The notes beneath the pieces were generated by a model, which saw only the letters and a program-made list of their open reading frames with translations, was not told the DNA's origin and did no database searches. A stretch of DNA of 64,000 nucleotides from Korobacter sp963758505. Its GTDB lineage: Bacteria > Acidobacteriota > Terriglobia > Terriglobales > Acidobacteriaceae. Below, in pieces: positions 18,473 through 27,747 of this stretch; the stretch's first letter is position 1; every line of letters begins with the position of its first letter. A program made the position numbers and the translations under genes. The stretch covers positions 1,364,001-1,428,000 of the forward strand of contig CAVWVJ010000003.1 in NCBI GenBank assembly GCA_963758505.1, read 5' to 3'.

Positions 18473-19096
18473 TCAGCCGCGTTTCCAGAGCTCGGAGGTG
18501 AGAAGGCCGGCGCTGGCGAGATCCTGCGTGCGGCGCTCGAAGCCCTGGGACCTGAGCGCGGCGACATAGTCAGGCAGGGCACGCGCGCGCAGTCCGGTGA
18601 GAACGCGGAAAGCGAAGTAGAGGGAGCCGATCCAGAGCTTCGCGCGAAGGCGGCGCCAACCCGCAGGCGGCAGATGAAATTCGGAGAGTATCCATCGGGC
18701 GTTGGGGGCAGCGGCTGCGCTGATCTTTGCGACCAGGTCGCACAGTTCCGTGGGGGTGAAGCAATCGAGGAAGAAATGAGTGACGATGAGATCGTAATCG
18801 CGGCCGGGCAGGGGGTCGCGAACGGCGTCCGAGTGATGGAAGTGAATGCGGTCGCAGGCGGGCGTGCGGTGGGCGGCGAGGGCGAGCATGCGGCGGCTGC
18901 AATCGAGGACGTCGATGCGAACGCTGGGATAACGCCGGACGAATTCGGCCAGGAAACGTCCGTCGCCGTCGCCGAGCAAGAGAACGTGGTGGGCGTCGAG
19001 TTCGGACAGGAAATAACAGCGGCGGCGATGCAGAGCGGCGCCGAAGCTGGCATATTCCATCCATCGGTACCAGGGCGCGATGAAGTCGCAGTTCAT
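18473..19096 (-). CDS. Class I SAM-dependent methyltransferase
   Basis: This 207-residue protein has a Rossmann methyltransferase core: motif I LLLGDGDGRFLAEF (about residues 39-52), then RIDVLDCSRRML with the ribose-binding acid at the end of strand 2, and YDLIVTHFFLDCFT as motif III/IV. The short N-terminus (MNCDFIAPWYRWMEYASFG) resembles UbiE/phospholipid-methylase types. The substrate is unknown. It overlaps the upstream membrane-protein gene by 4 nt (ATGA, 19093-19096), so the pair is translationally coupled and probably works on one pathway. Confidence 0.8.
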   Translation of the reverse strand: MNCDFIAPWYRWMEYASFGAALHRRRCYFLSELDAHHVLLLGDGDGRFLAEFVRRYPSVRIDVLDCSRRMLALAAHRTPACDRIHFHHSDAVRDPLPGRDYDLIVTHFFLDCFTPTELCDLVAKISAAAAPNARWILSEFHLPPAGWRRLRAKLWIGSLYFAFRVLTGLRARALPDYVAALRSQGFERRTQDLASAGLLTSELWKRG

Positions 19097-19929
19097 CGCA
19101 GGAGGAAGAGGACGGGGGTGAGGAGGGCGGCGTCGGCGATGAGCCGCACGGTGTCAATGGGCAGAAAGCGGCGGAGGCGATCCACGGCCATCAAAAGAAG
19201 CGCGCTTATGGCCGACGCCGCGAAGACCAGGTTTCGCGTATCGATAAGCATGAATACGCACAGCAGCGCGATGACCGACGCGCCGGGCAGCAGACGGCGT
19301 CCGAAGAAGCGGGTAGCGGGATGCGGCGTGGGCAATAGCTCGACGCGGCTCTGCCATTCCCAGAGATCGAGGGAGGCGCAGTTCAGGAGACAAAGCGCTC
19401 CGAAGACGAAGACCGCGGACCAATCGAAGCGAGCGTCGTTCCAGACGGGTATGGAGCATCCGGCGGCGAAGACGATGGCGATTACAAGCTCCTTGGGAAA
19501 AAGCCGGCGGAACGAGCCTCCGCTGAAGTGTACGGCCGCGAGATACGTGGCGACCACCAGCGAGAGCGCGAGGCCGCGTTCCCGGATGACTTGTGGCGCC
19601 AGCAGAGCCAGGGCAAGTGCGCCGAAAAAAACGATGAAAAGGGCCGAGCGAAATCCGGAATAGTGAGCCTGCACGAAACGGTGACGGGCAGAGTGCAACG
19701 CGCCTGAACGGACGTCGAGCATGTGATCGACGACGTAGACGATCCAGACTGCGGCGGCAATGAGAAAAACTTCGGATGCGTGAACGGCCGCACCAAAGGT
19801 GCGAGCAAAGAAAGTGAGCCAGAGCGAGGCGACGAGAGGCGCGTCGAGGCTTACGAGCTGAGGAAGAAGCCACGCGGGCGTGGAGGCGCGCTGTACATGG
19901 CTGGGGCTTGCGGTGAATGCTGCGGACAC
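19093..19929 (-). CDS. Polytopic membrane protein, UbiA-prenyltransferase-like
   Basis: The 278-residue product is almost entirely hydrophobic, with about eight predicted membrane helices. Helix 2 ends in VVDHMLDVRSG, giving Asp68-x3-Asp72. This resembles the first aspartate motif of UbiA-type prenyltransferases, which bind prenyl diphosphate through Mg. A second acid cluster (SLDLWEWQSRVEL) may be the counterpart. Similarity is weak, so this is an inference. Translation starts at GTG 19929. Coupling to a methyltransferase suggests prenylation plus methylation of a quinone- or lipid-like compound, but no substrate gene is nearby. Confidence 0.6.
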   Translation of the reverse strand: MSAAFTASPSHVQRASTPAWLLPQLVSLDAPLVASLWLTFFARTFGAAVHASEVFLIAAAVWIVYVVDHMLDVRSGALHSARHRFVQAHYSGFRSALFIVFFGALALALLAPQVIRERGLALSLVVATYLAAVHFSGGSFRRLFPKELVIAIVFAAGCSIPVWNDARFDWSAVFVFGALCLLNCASLDLWEWQSRVELLPTPHPATRFFGRRLLPGASVIALLCVFMLIDTRNLVFAASAISALLLMAVDRLRRFLPIDTVRLIADAALLTPVLFLLR

Positions 19930-20062
19930 TCTCTATGGATGAGCAAAGTAAGGGATTCGATGCGCGGCGCGGGAAAAAGAGCAGGCGAGGCTAGCGCTTC
20001 CAGATACCCACCCTGTCCGCTGCAAGGTGCGGACAAGGGTGGGACATCCAGATTTTTTGAGA

Positions 20063-22190
20063 TTACTTGGTGCTCACCTCGTTCCACAGGAACGAGAGGT
20101 CATCGGAGATGTCGGTAACCTCCTGGGTGATCGAGACGCCTGCGCTGTGGCCACTCACCGTCTGGTAGTGCAGCAGGATCGGCCGGTCGCTTACGTTGTC
20201 GCGCTGCACGAGGGCGGTCATTTTGCGCGCGTGCAGAGGATCGACGCGGGTATCGCTGTCGCCGCTTGTGAACATGATGGCAGGATACTTCGTGCCGGGA
20301 TGCACGTTGTGGTACGGCGAATATTTCAGCAAGTAGGCGAACTGGTCGGCGTTGTCGGAGGAGCCGTACTCACTGGTCCACCACTTTCCGACCAAAAAGT
20401 TCTGGAAGCGGATCATGTCGAGGAGCGGATAACCGCAGGAGATGGCGCCGAACATTTCGGGATGCTGGGTCATTGCCGCTCCCATCAGCAGGCCGCCATT
20501 GGACCCGCCGCGGATGGCGAGGTGCCGGGGATCGGTGTACTTCTGGTCGAAAAGGTACTGGGCTGCGGCAAAGAAATCATCGAAGACATTCTGCTTGTGT
20601 TCGAACATCCCGGCTTCGTGCCACTTCTCGCCGTATTCACCGCCACCACGCAGGTTCGGTTGCGCCACGAAGCCGCCATGCTCCATCCACCATGCGTAGC
20701 GAGGGCTCCAGCGTGGCGTGAGGTTCACGAGGAAGCCACCGTAAGCGTACATCAGGGTCGGTGTTTCGCCGTTGCGGGGCGCGCCTTTCTTCGAGGAGAT
20801 GAACATCGGCACTCGCGTGCCATCCTTCGAGGCATAGAAGACTTGCTTCACCTCGTAGTCTTCGGAATTGAACGGCATTTTGGGTCGCGCGAAGACTTCG
20901 TTCTTTCCCGTCTTCACGTCGTAGTGGTAAATGGTGAGCGGCACGGTGAAAGATTCGAAGCTGTAAAACGCGTGCTCGGAGTCTTCACGGCCCGAGATTT
21001 CGCTGGCGGTGCCGAGCGTGGGATACGTGATCTGGCCGACCTGCTTGCCTTCGAGCGAGAAGATGCGGGTCTGGCTGGCGACATCGTGCAAGCTGCTGAC
21101 GAATAGCTTTCCTTCCGCGAGCGCGAGTCCGGAGATGACATCCTTCCCTTCCGGGACGATGGTGGTCCAGTGGGAGGGATCCGGATTGTCGATGGCAAGT
21201 TTGAGGATGCGGTAGTTTGGCGCCTTGTAGTCGGTCATCACGTAGAGATCGTCGCCGTAATTAACCGCGTTGAAACGATTGTCGATACCATGGATGACCT
21301 TGCGGACCGGGGAGCCGGGCTTGCGCAGGTCCTTGGCGTAGATGTCGACCCGCTTGGCGGGCACACCGTTCTCGACAAAGATGAGGAGATAGCGTTCGTT
21401 CTCCGTGATGCCGGCGCCAATGAGCTGCATCGGGCCGAAGGTTTCCCCTTCAAAGCTCTTGCCGAAGATAAGCTGGTCATCCGCGGCAGGCGCACCGAGC
21501 TTGTGGTAGTAAACGAGCGAACCAGCATCATCGACCCGCGAGTAGTAGACGCCTTGCTTGTCAGGCGTGAGCGAAACGCCGAAATAACGCGCGGCGGGTA
21601 GCTGGTCGGTCAAATTCTGGCGCTTGCTGATGTCGAGGAAGTGCACGGATTCTTGGTCGGCGCCGCCTTCACGAATGCCATAGGCGAGCAGCGTGCCGTC
21701 TTTCGAGATGTCGTCGATCTGCACGGATGTATTGTGATCGGGGCTCAGCTTTTCCGCGTCCACGAGGCGTTCGTCCTCACCGTGAAGTCCGCGGCGCACG
21801 ATAGATGGATGGCTGGTTCTCGTCGGGAAGGCGCTTGGTGAAGAAGTAATTTCCGCCACGCTCGGTGGGGACGGTATATTCGTCGACTTTCATCAGCTTG
21901 GACAGTTCCCCCGCGACCTCCGGAAGAATCTTGACCTGCGAGAGGTAGTTCTCGGTGTATTTCATCTGTTCATCGATCCAGGCGCGGGTCTCGGGAGACT
22001 TGGCGTCTTCCAGCCAGCGATAGGGATCGGTGATCTTGGTGCCGTGGACGTCGTCGGTGACGGGCTTGACTTCCGTGGGTGGCGGGGGCGGAAGCAGGAC
22101 GCCGTTTCCACCTTTGATCTGACTGGGCCTGTCGGCGGAGAACGAGAAGAGAGCGAACAGAAGGAAGACGAAGAGCAGGCGAAGTTTCAT
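20063..22190 (-). pseudogene. Prolyl oligopeptidase (S9A), tandem copy 1, with a single-base frameshift
   Basis: The sequence is closely related along its whole length to the next gene (22354-24480), but in two frames. The first frame runs from ATG 22190 (signal peptide) through DENQPSIY, and leaves the alignment at about 21800. The other frame resumes at RRGLHGEDER and continues to the stop at 20063. In the paralogue the same place reads SIYIRRGLHG. The span is 2128 nt, exactly one more than the 2127 nt of the paralogue; the extra base lies within CGTG (plus 21797-21800). The catalytic region is intact: GGSNGG (Ser), DSDTRVDP (Asp), VSGHSAG (His). If the frameshift is real, the N-terminal signal peptide is separated from the catalytic part. 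Confidence 0.85.
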
Positions 22191-22333
22191 GGGTGAAAGT
22201 TGTAGCACTGGGAGGGCGTGGGGGCAAATCAGGTGTGCCCTGCCACGAGGGCACAGAGCTGAGGCCCGAACTTCAAAAGCATCCTTTGGGACGACGGAAC
22301 CTCACGCCCTTCACAAAGCGTATGGGGGATTAC

Positions 22334-22355
22334 GGAAACAAAAGGTAGCTCCGCT
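22334..22355. repeat. REP-like intergenic repeat, copy 5 (truncated at a stop codon)
   Basis: GGAAACAAAAGGTAGCTCCG ends with CT at the TAG stop codon of the prolyl oligopeptidase on the other strand (22354-22356). The preceding 22230-22330 keeps eroded pieces of the rest of the element (CTGAGGCCC, GGGACGACGGAACCTCACGCCC, TTCACAAA). Confidence 0.55.
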
Positions 22356-24480
22356 AATTGCCGCTTACTTCATTCCACAAGAATGCCAGTTCGTCGGCGG
22401 TGTCTTGGATGGCTTGGGTGATCGAGACACCAGAGCTGTGGCCGCTGACCGTCTGGTAATGGAGCAGGATAGGCCGGTCGCTCGCGTTATCGTGCTGCAC
22501 GAGGGCAGTCATTTTACGCGCGTGTAGTGGGGCGACGCGGGTATCGCTATCGCCGGTGTTGAACATGATTGCCGGAAACTTCATGCCGGGATGCACGTTC
22601 TGATAGGGCGAGTATTTCAGCAGATACGGGAATTGCTCGGCATTATCGGCTGAACCGTATTCGGAGGTCCACCACTTGCCGACCAGGAAATCCTGGAAGC
22701 GCAGCATGTCGAGCAGGGGATAGCCGCACCAGATCGCGCCAAACATTTCCGGGTGCTGCGTCATGGCGACGCCCATGAGGAGGCCTCCATTCGAACGGCC
22801 GCGGATGGCGAGACGTTTCGTGGAAGTGTATTTTTCGTCGACGAGATATTGCGCGGCGGCAAAGAAGTCGTCGAAGACATTTTGCTTGTGCTCGAACATG
22901 CCGGCCTGGTGCCACTTCTCGCCGTATTCGCCGCCGCCGCGCAGGTTCGGTTGCGCGTAGAAGCCGCCCTGCTCCATCCACCAGGCGTACTCTGGATTCC
23001 ACGTGGGCGTGAGGTTCACCAGAAACCCGCCGTAGGCGAACATAAGAGTCGGCGTGTTGCCGTCGCGTTTCACGCCTTTTTTCGAGGAGATGAACATCGG
23101 GATTTTGGTTCCATCTTTCGAAGAGTAGAAGACCTGCTTCACCTCATACTCCTTCGAGTCGAACGGAACCTTCGGCTGGGCGAAGACCTCGGTTTTACGG
23201 GTCCGCACGTTGTAGTGGTAAATGGCCGGAGGAATGATGAAGGATTCGAAGCTGTAGAAACCGTTTTCCGTATCCTGCCGGCCGTATACGTTGGTGGCCT
23301 CGCCGATGGTGGGATAGGTCATCTTGCCGACCTGCTTGCCTTCGATGGTGAAGATGCGGGTCTCGGTTACGACGTCGTGCAGGCCGGTGACGAAGAGGTT
23401 TCCGTTGACGATCGAAATTCCGGAAATCACGTCCTTGCCCTCCGGCACAATGGTGCGCCAGTGTTGCGGCTGCGGATCGCCGATGTGGACCTGGACGACG
23501 CGATAGTTAGGCGCGTTGTAATCGGTCATCACGTAAAGGTCGTCGTAATAGTTGATCGGCGTGAAGCGGCTGTCGATGCCGCGGATGATCGTTTTTATCG
23601 GCGCGTCGGGGATGCGCAAGTCTTTCGCATACACATCGACACGCTTGGCCGGAACGCCATGCGATACGGTGATGAGCAGATAGCGCTGGTTCTGCGTAAC
23701 GCCTCCGCTGATCAGCTCCATCGGGCCGAGCGTCTCGCCTTCGAAGCTCTTGCCGAAGATCATTGCGTCGCTATCCGCGGGCGCGCCGAGCTTGTGATAA
23801 AACAGCGCGGATCCCGTCGGCTCCACGCGTGCATAGTAGAGGGCTTTTTCATCGGGGCTAAGGGAGACTTCGAAGTAGCGTGCGCTGGGCAGCGAGTCGG
23901 CGAGGTCTTTGCCGGTTGTGGTGTCGCGGATGTGTACAGTTTCTTCATCGGCGCCGCCGGAGCGCGTTCCGTAAACGAGGAGCTTGCCGTCTTTCGAAAT
24001 GTCGTCGATCTGCACCGAGGTGTTCTGGTCGGCGCTGAGCTTGGTGGCGTCGATGAGCCGCTCATCCTGGCCATGCAGGCCACGGCGGATGTAGATGGAT
24101 CCCTGGTTCTCGTCGGCGAGCCGCTTTTTAAAGAAAAAGTTGCCGTGGCGCTCGATGGGCATACTGTAGCTCTCGACGCGCTCGAGTTTCGTGAGCTCGC
24201 TGACGATCTCGGGCCGAATTTTAACCTGCGAGAGATATAGCTCGGTGTACTTCATCTGCGCGTCGATCCAGGCGCGCGTTTCGGGACTCTTCTGATCTTC
24301 CAGCCAGCGGTACGGATCGGTGATCTTTACCCCGTGGATGTCGTCGGTGACAGGCTTGGCTTCCGTCGGCGGTGGGGGCGGAAGCGTGATCCCGTTGCCA
24401 CCCTTCACTTCAGATGATCTATCGGCGGAAAAAGCGAAGAGAGCGAAGAGCAGGATGACGAGCAGCAGGCGAAAGGTCAT
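22354..24480 (-). CDS. Prolyl oligopeptidase (S9A), tandem copy 2, exported
   Basis: This 708-residue serine peptidase cuts after proline in short peptides. A signal peptide (RLLLVILLFALFAFSA) is followed by the seven-bladed propeller (about residues 80-430) and an alpha/beta-hydrolase domain. The catalytic triad is visible: GRSNGG (Ser), NTGDSDTRVAP (Asp) and VSGHSSG (His). The N-terminal PPPPPTEAKPVTDDIHG linker and the DPYRWLED motif are typical. The ATG at 24480 is preferred to a TTG six nt earlier, because it matches the start of the tandem copy. Periplasmic peptide scavenging is the likely role. Confidence 0.93.
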   Translation of the reverse strand: MTFRLLLVILLFALFAFSADRSSEVKGGNGITLPPPPPTEAKPVTDDIHGVKITDPYRWLEDQKSPETRAWIDAQMKYTELYLSQVKIRPEIVSELTKLERVESYSMPIERHGNFFFKKRLADENQGSIYIRRGLHGQDERLIDATKLSADQNTSVQIDDISKDGKLLVYGTRSGGADEETVHIRDTTTGKDLADSLPSARYFEVSLSPDEKALYYARVEPTGSALFYHKLGAPADSDAMIFGKSFEGETLGPMELISGGVTQNQRYLLITVSHGVPAKRVDVYAKDLRIPDAPIKTIIRGIDSRFTPINYYDDLYVMTDYNAPNYRVVQVHIGDPQPQHWRTIVPEGKDVISGISIVNGNLFVTGLHDVVTETRIFTIEGKQVGKMTYPTIGEATNVYGRQDTENGFYSFESFIIPPAIYHYNVRTRKTEVFAQPKVPFDSKEYEVKQVFYSSKDGTKIPMFISSKKGVKRDGNTPTLMFAYGGFLVNLTPTWNPEYAWWMEQGGFYAQPNLRGGGEYGEKWHQAGMFEHKQNVFDDFFAAAQYLVDEKYTSTKRLAIRGRSNGGLLMGVAMTQHPEMFGAIWCGYPLLDMLRFQDFLVGKWWTSEYGSADNAEQFPYLLKYSPYQNVHPGMKFPAIMFNTGDSDTRVAPLHARKMTALVQHDNASDRPILLHYQTVSGHSSGVSITQAIQDTADELAFLWNEVSGN

Positions 24481-24555
24481 GGGCAATGTTGTAGCACTTC
24501 ACGGCGGGTTTGCGGAAATGGCGCGCGACGCAAAACTGCGCTCAGGATGACAGGC

Positions 24556-24589
24556 AAAAAAGGCAGCCCGGGGGAAGGCTGCCTTTTTT
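24556..24589. terminator. Intrinsic terminator between S9 peptidase and YtxH genes
   Basis: An A-run, the stem GGCAGCC/GGCTGCC and a TTTTTT run are symmetrical, so the hairpin can stop transcription on either strand. In practice it ends the minus-strand YtxH message, whose stop is 12 nt away. Confidence 0.85.
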
Positions 24590-24601
24590 CGGGGAAACCG
24601 G

Positions 24602-24868
24602 TTACAGGTTGCTGGCGCGTTGCTGGAGGTCGGAGGCTACGTCGTTGCCGGTGTTACGGACCTGCCCCATGACTCGCTCGGCACCGGTGCGGATCTGCTC
24701 CACGCCGCGCTGCACACGGTCACGATTCGTTTCGTAGGCCTCGCGAGCGGTGTCGGCCAGGTCGTTGGCGCGTTGCGAGAGATTATTGCGTGTTTCTTCG
24801 CCGCTCATGGGCGCAAACAGCACTCCCAGCCCGACTCCAATGCCGAGTCCAATGAGAAAACCTTTCAT
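24602..24868 (-). CDS. YtxH-domain protein
   Basis: This 88-residue protein has an N-terminal glycine-rich membrane helix (MKGFLIGLGIGVGLGVLFAP), the conserved GEETRNNL, and a long amphipathic, probably coiled-coil tail. YtxH/GvpT-like proteins are often linked to stress, but their function is not settled. The ATG at 24868 is set by a strong AAGGAGG site 8 nt upstream; an open frame extends seven codons further. It is followed by a strong terminator and looks monocistronic. Confidence 0.85.
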   Translation of the reverse strand: MKGFLIGLGIGVGLGVLFAPMSGEETRNNLSQRANDLADTAREAYETNRDRVQRGVEQIRTGAERVMGQVRNTGNDVASDLQQRASNL

Positions 24869-25043
24869 TTGTGCCTCCTTCGGGATCATTCAATTTCAGA
24901 ACAGAGCTCTCGTGTTGAATTCGCACGAACACGCACGATTGCATAGCAGAACTTACAGTCAATACAGATGCAATTGTTGTCCGCAGGTTGGCCCGAGGGG
25001 AAGCAGGATCGAGAGCTGCTGCTGAATCTCGTGTAGAAAAGAA

Positions 25044-25063
25044 AGCCCGGCCTGGGCCGGGCT
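25044..25063 (-). terminator. Intrinsic terminator of the YfgM-like TPR gene
   Basis: A perfect 9-bp stem, AGCCCGGCC/GGCCGGGCT, lies 17 nt past the stop codon and is followed on the minus strand by TTCTTTTC. Confidence 0.75.
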
Positions 25064-25079
25064 CCGTCGGGTCCGGTTT

Positions 25080-25787
25080 CTACTTGATGGCAGCCAGCTT
25101 CTCGTTGGCAAGTTCCGCAATCCCGTTGTTCGGATTGTCTTTCGCGAGCTGCTGCAGGATGACCTTGGCCTTCTCCGGTTGCTTGGCGCTGTAAAGCGAT
25201 GCGAGTTCGAGGTCGGCCATGGGTTTTCCCACCGACTGCGAAGGATGCGCTGCAATGTCCTGATAGATGGCGATGGCGTCGGCCTCGCGATTGTTCTCAC
25301 GGTAAACGGAGGCAAGGGCAAACTTTGCGAGGTTCGAAAGATCGGAGCCGCCGTGGCTGGCAACCTCTTTCAGTTCCTTCTCGGCATTCGCGTAATCGCC
25401 CATCTCGCCATAGGTCACGCCTTCCATATAGCGCGCCACTTTGCCGGACTGGGTGGAATATTTGTCCGCAACCTTGCGGAAATCCGCGTTGGCGGCGGCG
25501 GCACGGTCCTTGGCGCTGTTGAACATGGTAATGCCGGGCTGGGGGGGCGTGCCGGCGGGCACGATCGGCGCGCCGTAAGTTTCCATCGCATTGGCGAGCG
25601 CCAGGCTGGCCGCCTGCTCCTGCGAGCGGCGCACGGCGTAGAAGCTGATGGCGAGCACGATTACTGCAAGGAGCAGTGAGCCGTACAGGATCACGCGGGA
25701 GCGATGCTCCACGGCCCAATGCATGGTTTCGGTGGTGGTTTCCGCGAACCTGTCGCGCTTTAACTGATGTCGAACGTCACTACGCAC
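25080..25787 (-). CDS. YfgM-like membrane-anchored TPR protein
   Basis: The 235-residue product has one N-terminal transmembrane helix (about residues 32-52, RVILYGSLLLAVIVLAISFY) and a periplasmic part with about four TPR-type helical hairpins (GEMGDYANAEKELKEVASHG, ALASVYRENNREADAI and others). It resembles YfgM, which helps chaperones at the SecYEG exit in E. coli. Translation starts at a GTG at 25787 with GAGGA 8 nt upstream. Its usual partners (der, bamB) are not here. Confidence 0.75.
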   Translation of the reverse strand: MRSDVRHQLKRDRFAETTTETMHWAVEHRSRVILYGSLLLAVIVLAISFYAVRRSQEQAASLALANAMETYGAPIVPAGTPPQPGITMFNSAKDRAAAANADFRKVADKYSTQSGKVARYMEGVTYGEMGDYANAEKELKEVASHGGSDLSNLAKFALASVYRENNREADAIAIYQDIAAHPSQSVGKPMADLELASLYSAKQPEKAKVILQQLAKDNPNNGIAELANEKLAAIK

Positions 25788-25862
25788 TCTGTGTCCTCAA
25801 GGATCCAATGGTGGGAACCCCTAAGTTTAACAGTCCTGGGAGGGGCGAAGCAACGCAGGCAC

Positions 25863-26222
25863 TCAGTTTTGCTCTTCGGCCAGCACCTGGCGAACGAGCT
25901 GTAAGAGGTCGGTCTGAAAGGTGCGATCGTGCACCGCGAGCTGAAAATGAGCCGCCGTTTTCGGAGGCACTGCGGAAGCGTACAGCTCGATCACTGGGCA
26001 CAAGCATTCGACCTCCTCGAGGATCCGATAGACTTCGTCGCGCTGCGCGCCGGGAACCGTGTGGCCGACGACGACGAGATCGACGCCAATTTCCTGCAGG
26101 GCTTGCAGGAATTCCTCGAGATTGGAAACTGAGATGACCTCGTGGCCGCTCTTGCGCAGGATGGCGGCGCGTGTTTCCAGCAGGAGCTGGTCTCGGGAGA
26201 TGGAAAGAATGGTTTTAGGCAT
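25863..26222 (-). CDS. Stand-alone degenerate receiver-domain protein
   Basis: This 119-residue protein has the length and alternating pattern of a CheY-type receiver. The phosphoacceptor is missing: the third strand reads VDLVVVGHTVP, with Gly53 where the aspartate should be, and only one acid (Asp11) remains in the first loop. It therefore probably does not accept phosphate and acts by protein contact. No kinase is adjacent. The nearest regulator is the NtrC-type protein 2.5 kb away. The divergent DUF4397 gene begins 274 nt upstream. Confidence 0.7.
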   Translation of the reverse strand: MPKTILSISRDQLLLETRAAILRKSGHEVISVSNLEEFLQALQEIGVDLVVVGHTVPGAQRDEVYRILEEVECLCPVIELYASAVPPKTAAHFQLAVHDRTFQTDLLQLVRQVLAEEQN

Positions 26223-26496
26223 GGCTGCGTGCGGAGTGCGACCGTGCGACGGGGGAGGATATCAGAATTCCTGCGTGTTGCCCAAAGGTGGAGGCGACGG
26301 CTGCGAAGGAGCCAGGATCGATGCCATGCACGGCCGGAACGGGTAAATAATCGTAATGTGAGTTGTAGCGGGTCGTCGGCTGCTGTATCAAAGTAGAAGC
26401 AGAACAGCAGAAATGAATGCAGTAGAATTCGCAGCGGGCGGATTCAGTCCCGAATGCGGGGTGTCGCGCGAATATAGCGTGGGAGGAACGAGAGGT

Positions 26497-27213
26497 ATGA
26501 AGAGGATTGCACCGGGAGTGCTGGTGCTGGTGATTTTGACGGGAATGTTTTTTGCCGTGGCGTGCGGCGGCGGCAGCAGTAGTTCGACGACAGCGCAGTT
26601 TCGAGTTGCCAATGTGAATCCCTTCGCGGCGGGAACAGGCTACGACTATCTTGTGGCCGGGACTTCCTTCACCACGGGACTCACCTTCGGCAATGTCACG
26701 GCTTACAGTGCCGTGGCGAGCGGCAGCCAGACGATCGAGGTACGTAATTCCGGGAATTCCAACGATATCCTCAACACCGCCGAGACCTTTACAGGGGGTG
26801 ACAACTACACGCTGCTGACGATTGGCACCCAGACAGCGACATCTGCAATCTTCCTGACCGACCAGAACACAGCGGCGACTTCGGGCAATTTCCAATTGCG
26901 GTTCGTGAATGTCTCGACCGCGCTGCCCAATTTCGACGTGTACGTGGTTCCGCAGTCGGGCAATTGCAATTCCTACCTGAACGGAGTTTCGGCCGACGTC
27001 TTCGGCTTGTCGTTTGGGAACAATTCGGACTACAAGACCTTTACCGCTGGAACCTTCCAGCTCTGTATCACCGCATCGGGAACAAAATCGGCGTTCTACC
27101 TCGGCGGAAACACAGCCTACGCATCAGGGGCGGTGGAGACCATCGTGGTGGACGATATCGGTGGATCGATTCCGCTGCAGGTCCAAACCTTCACGGATGC
27201 TACCGGCAGTTAA
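26497..27213 (+). CDS. DUF4397 lipoprotein
   Basis: The 238-residue exported product has a type II signal peptide (GVLVLVILTGMFFAVACGGG, lipid-modified Cys in AVAC). A low-complexity Gly/Ser spacer and two beta-rich repeats follow (AQFRVANVNPFAAGTGYDY and LRFVNVSTALPNFDVYV), the DUF4397 pattern. The ATG at 26497 has GGAGGA upstream and places the lipobox correctly; an in-frame ATG at 26413 would add an unlikely leader. Function is unknown: surface or periplasmic, probably adhesive or structural. A terminator follows at 27233. Confidence 0.8.
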   Translation: MKRIAPGVLVLVILTGMFFAVACGGGSSSSTTAQFRVANVNPFAAGTGYDYLVAGTSFTTGLTFGNVTAYSAVASGSQTIEVRNSGNSNDILNTAETFTGGDNYTLLTIGTQTATSAIFLTDQNTAATSGNFQLRFVNVSTALPNFDVYVVPQSGNCNSYLNGVSADVFGLSFGNNSDYKTFTAGTFQLCITASGTKSAFYLGGNTAYASGAVETIVVDDIGGSIPLQVQTFTDATGS

Positions 27214-27232
27214 ACCCTTCTGGTTTCTTAGG

Positions 27233-27254
27233 AGCCGCCTGCGGGCGGCTTTTT
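27233..27254 (+). terminator. Intrinsic terminator of the DUF4397 lipoprotein gene
   Basis: AGCCGCC pairs with GGCGGCT and is followed directly by TTTTATTT, 20 nt after the stop. It overlaps the last codon of the converging gene at 27253. Confidence 0.8.
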
Positions 27255-27690
27255 ATTTGGGCGGAGCGAGGGCGCGCTTCAATTTGAAAGGCTTGGGTCC
27301 GGCCACATCTTCGGGGGTGACCGGCTTGAGCTCGGCAGCATCGCCGCCGTTGAGGACCAGCGCGTAATGGTCCTCCGTCCCCTCTTCATCGCGGGTTGTG
27401 ATCTGCAGGGTTTCGCCGCGCAACTCGGTACTCACGACGGTGTCGGTGGACATCTCGTCTCCCACACTGGTGATGTCGCCTTCGTCGTCGGCACTGAGCT
27501 GGATGGAATGCATGAGCGTGCCGGTGAGGCTGCTGCCGCTGTCGATGAGGGTAAGCACCAGCCAGGTCTGCTTGTGGAACTCGGCTTTGAAGGTACCGGC
27601 AAAATCGGCCAGCTTCGGAGCCGGGGGAGTTTGCGCGTAGCCGGCGGCGAGGAGCATAAGCGCGACTGCGATGCTCGCAAAGATTCTCAA
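27253..27690 (-). CDS. Small secreted protein of unknown function
   Basis: The 145-residue product has a clear signal peptide (FASIAVALMLLAAGYAQ) and a beta-rich body (LADFAGTFKAEFHKQTWLVL, SLTGTLMHS, ELRGETLQITTR). This is like small lipocalin/avidin-like or DUF-type binding proteins, though no family is recognised. Translation begins at TTG (27690), supported by a TGGAGG site 5-6 nt upstream; no in-frame ATG lies before the signal peptide. The gene is followed by the DksA-like gene upstream on the same strand, 57 nt away. Confidence 0.65.
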   Translation of the reverse strand: MRIFASIAVALMLLAAGYAQTPPAPKLADFAGTFKAEFHKQTWLVLTLIDSGSSLTGTLMHSIQLSADDEGDITSVGDEMSTDTVVSTELRGETLQITTRDEEGTEDHYALVLNGGDAAELKPVTPEDVAGPKPFKLKRALAPPK

Positions 27691-27747
27691 CTCGCCTCCA
27701 AATGCGAAGTGCCCCTTCGCGGGGCACTACAGGGATATAAACGGCAA

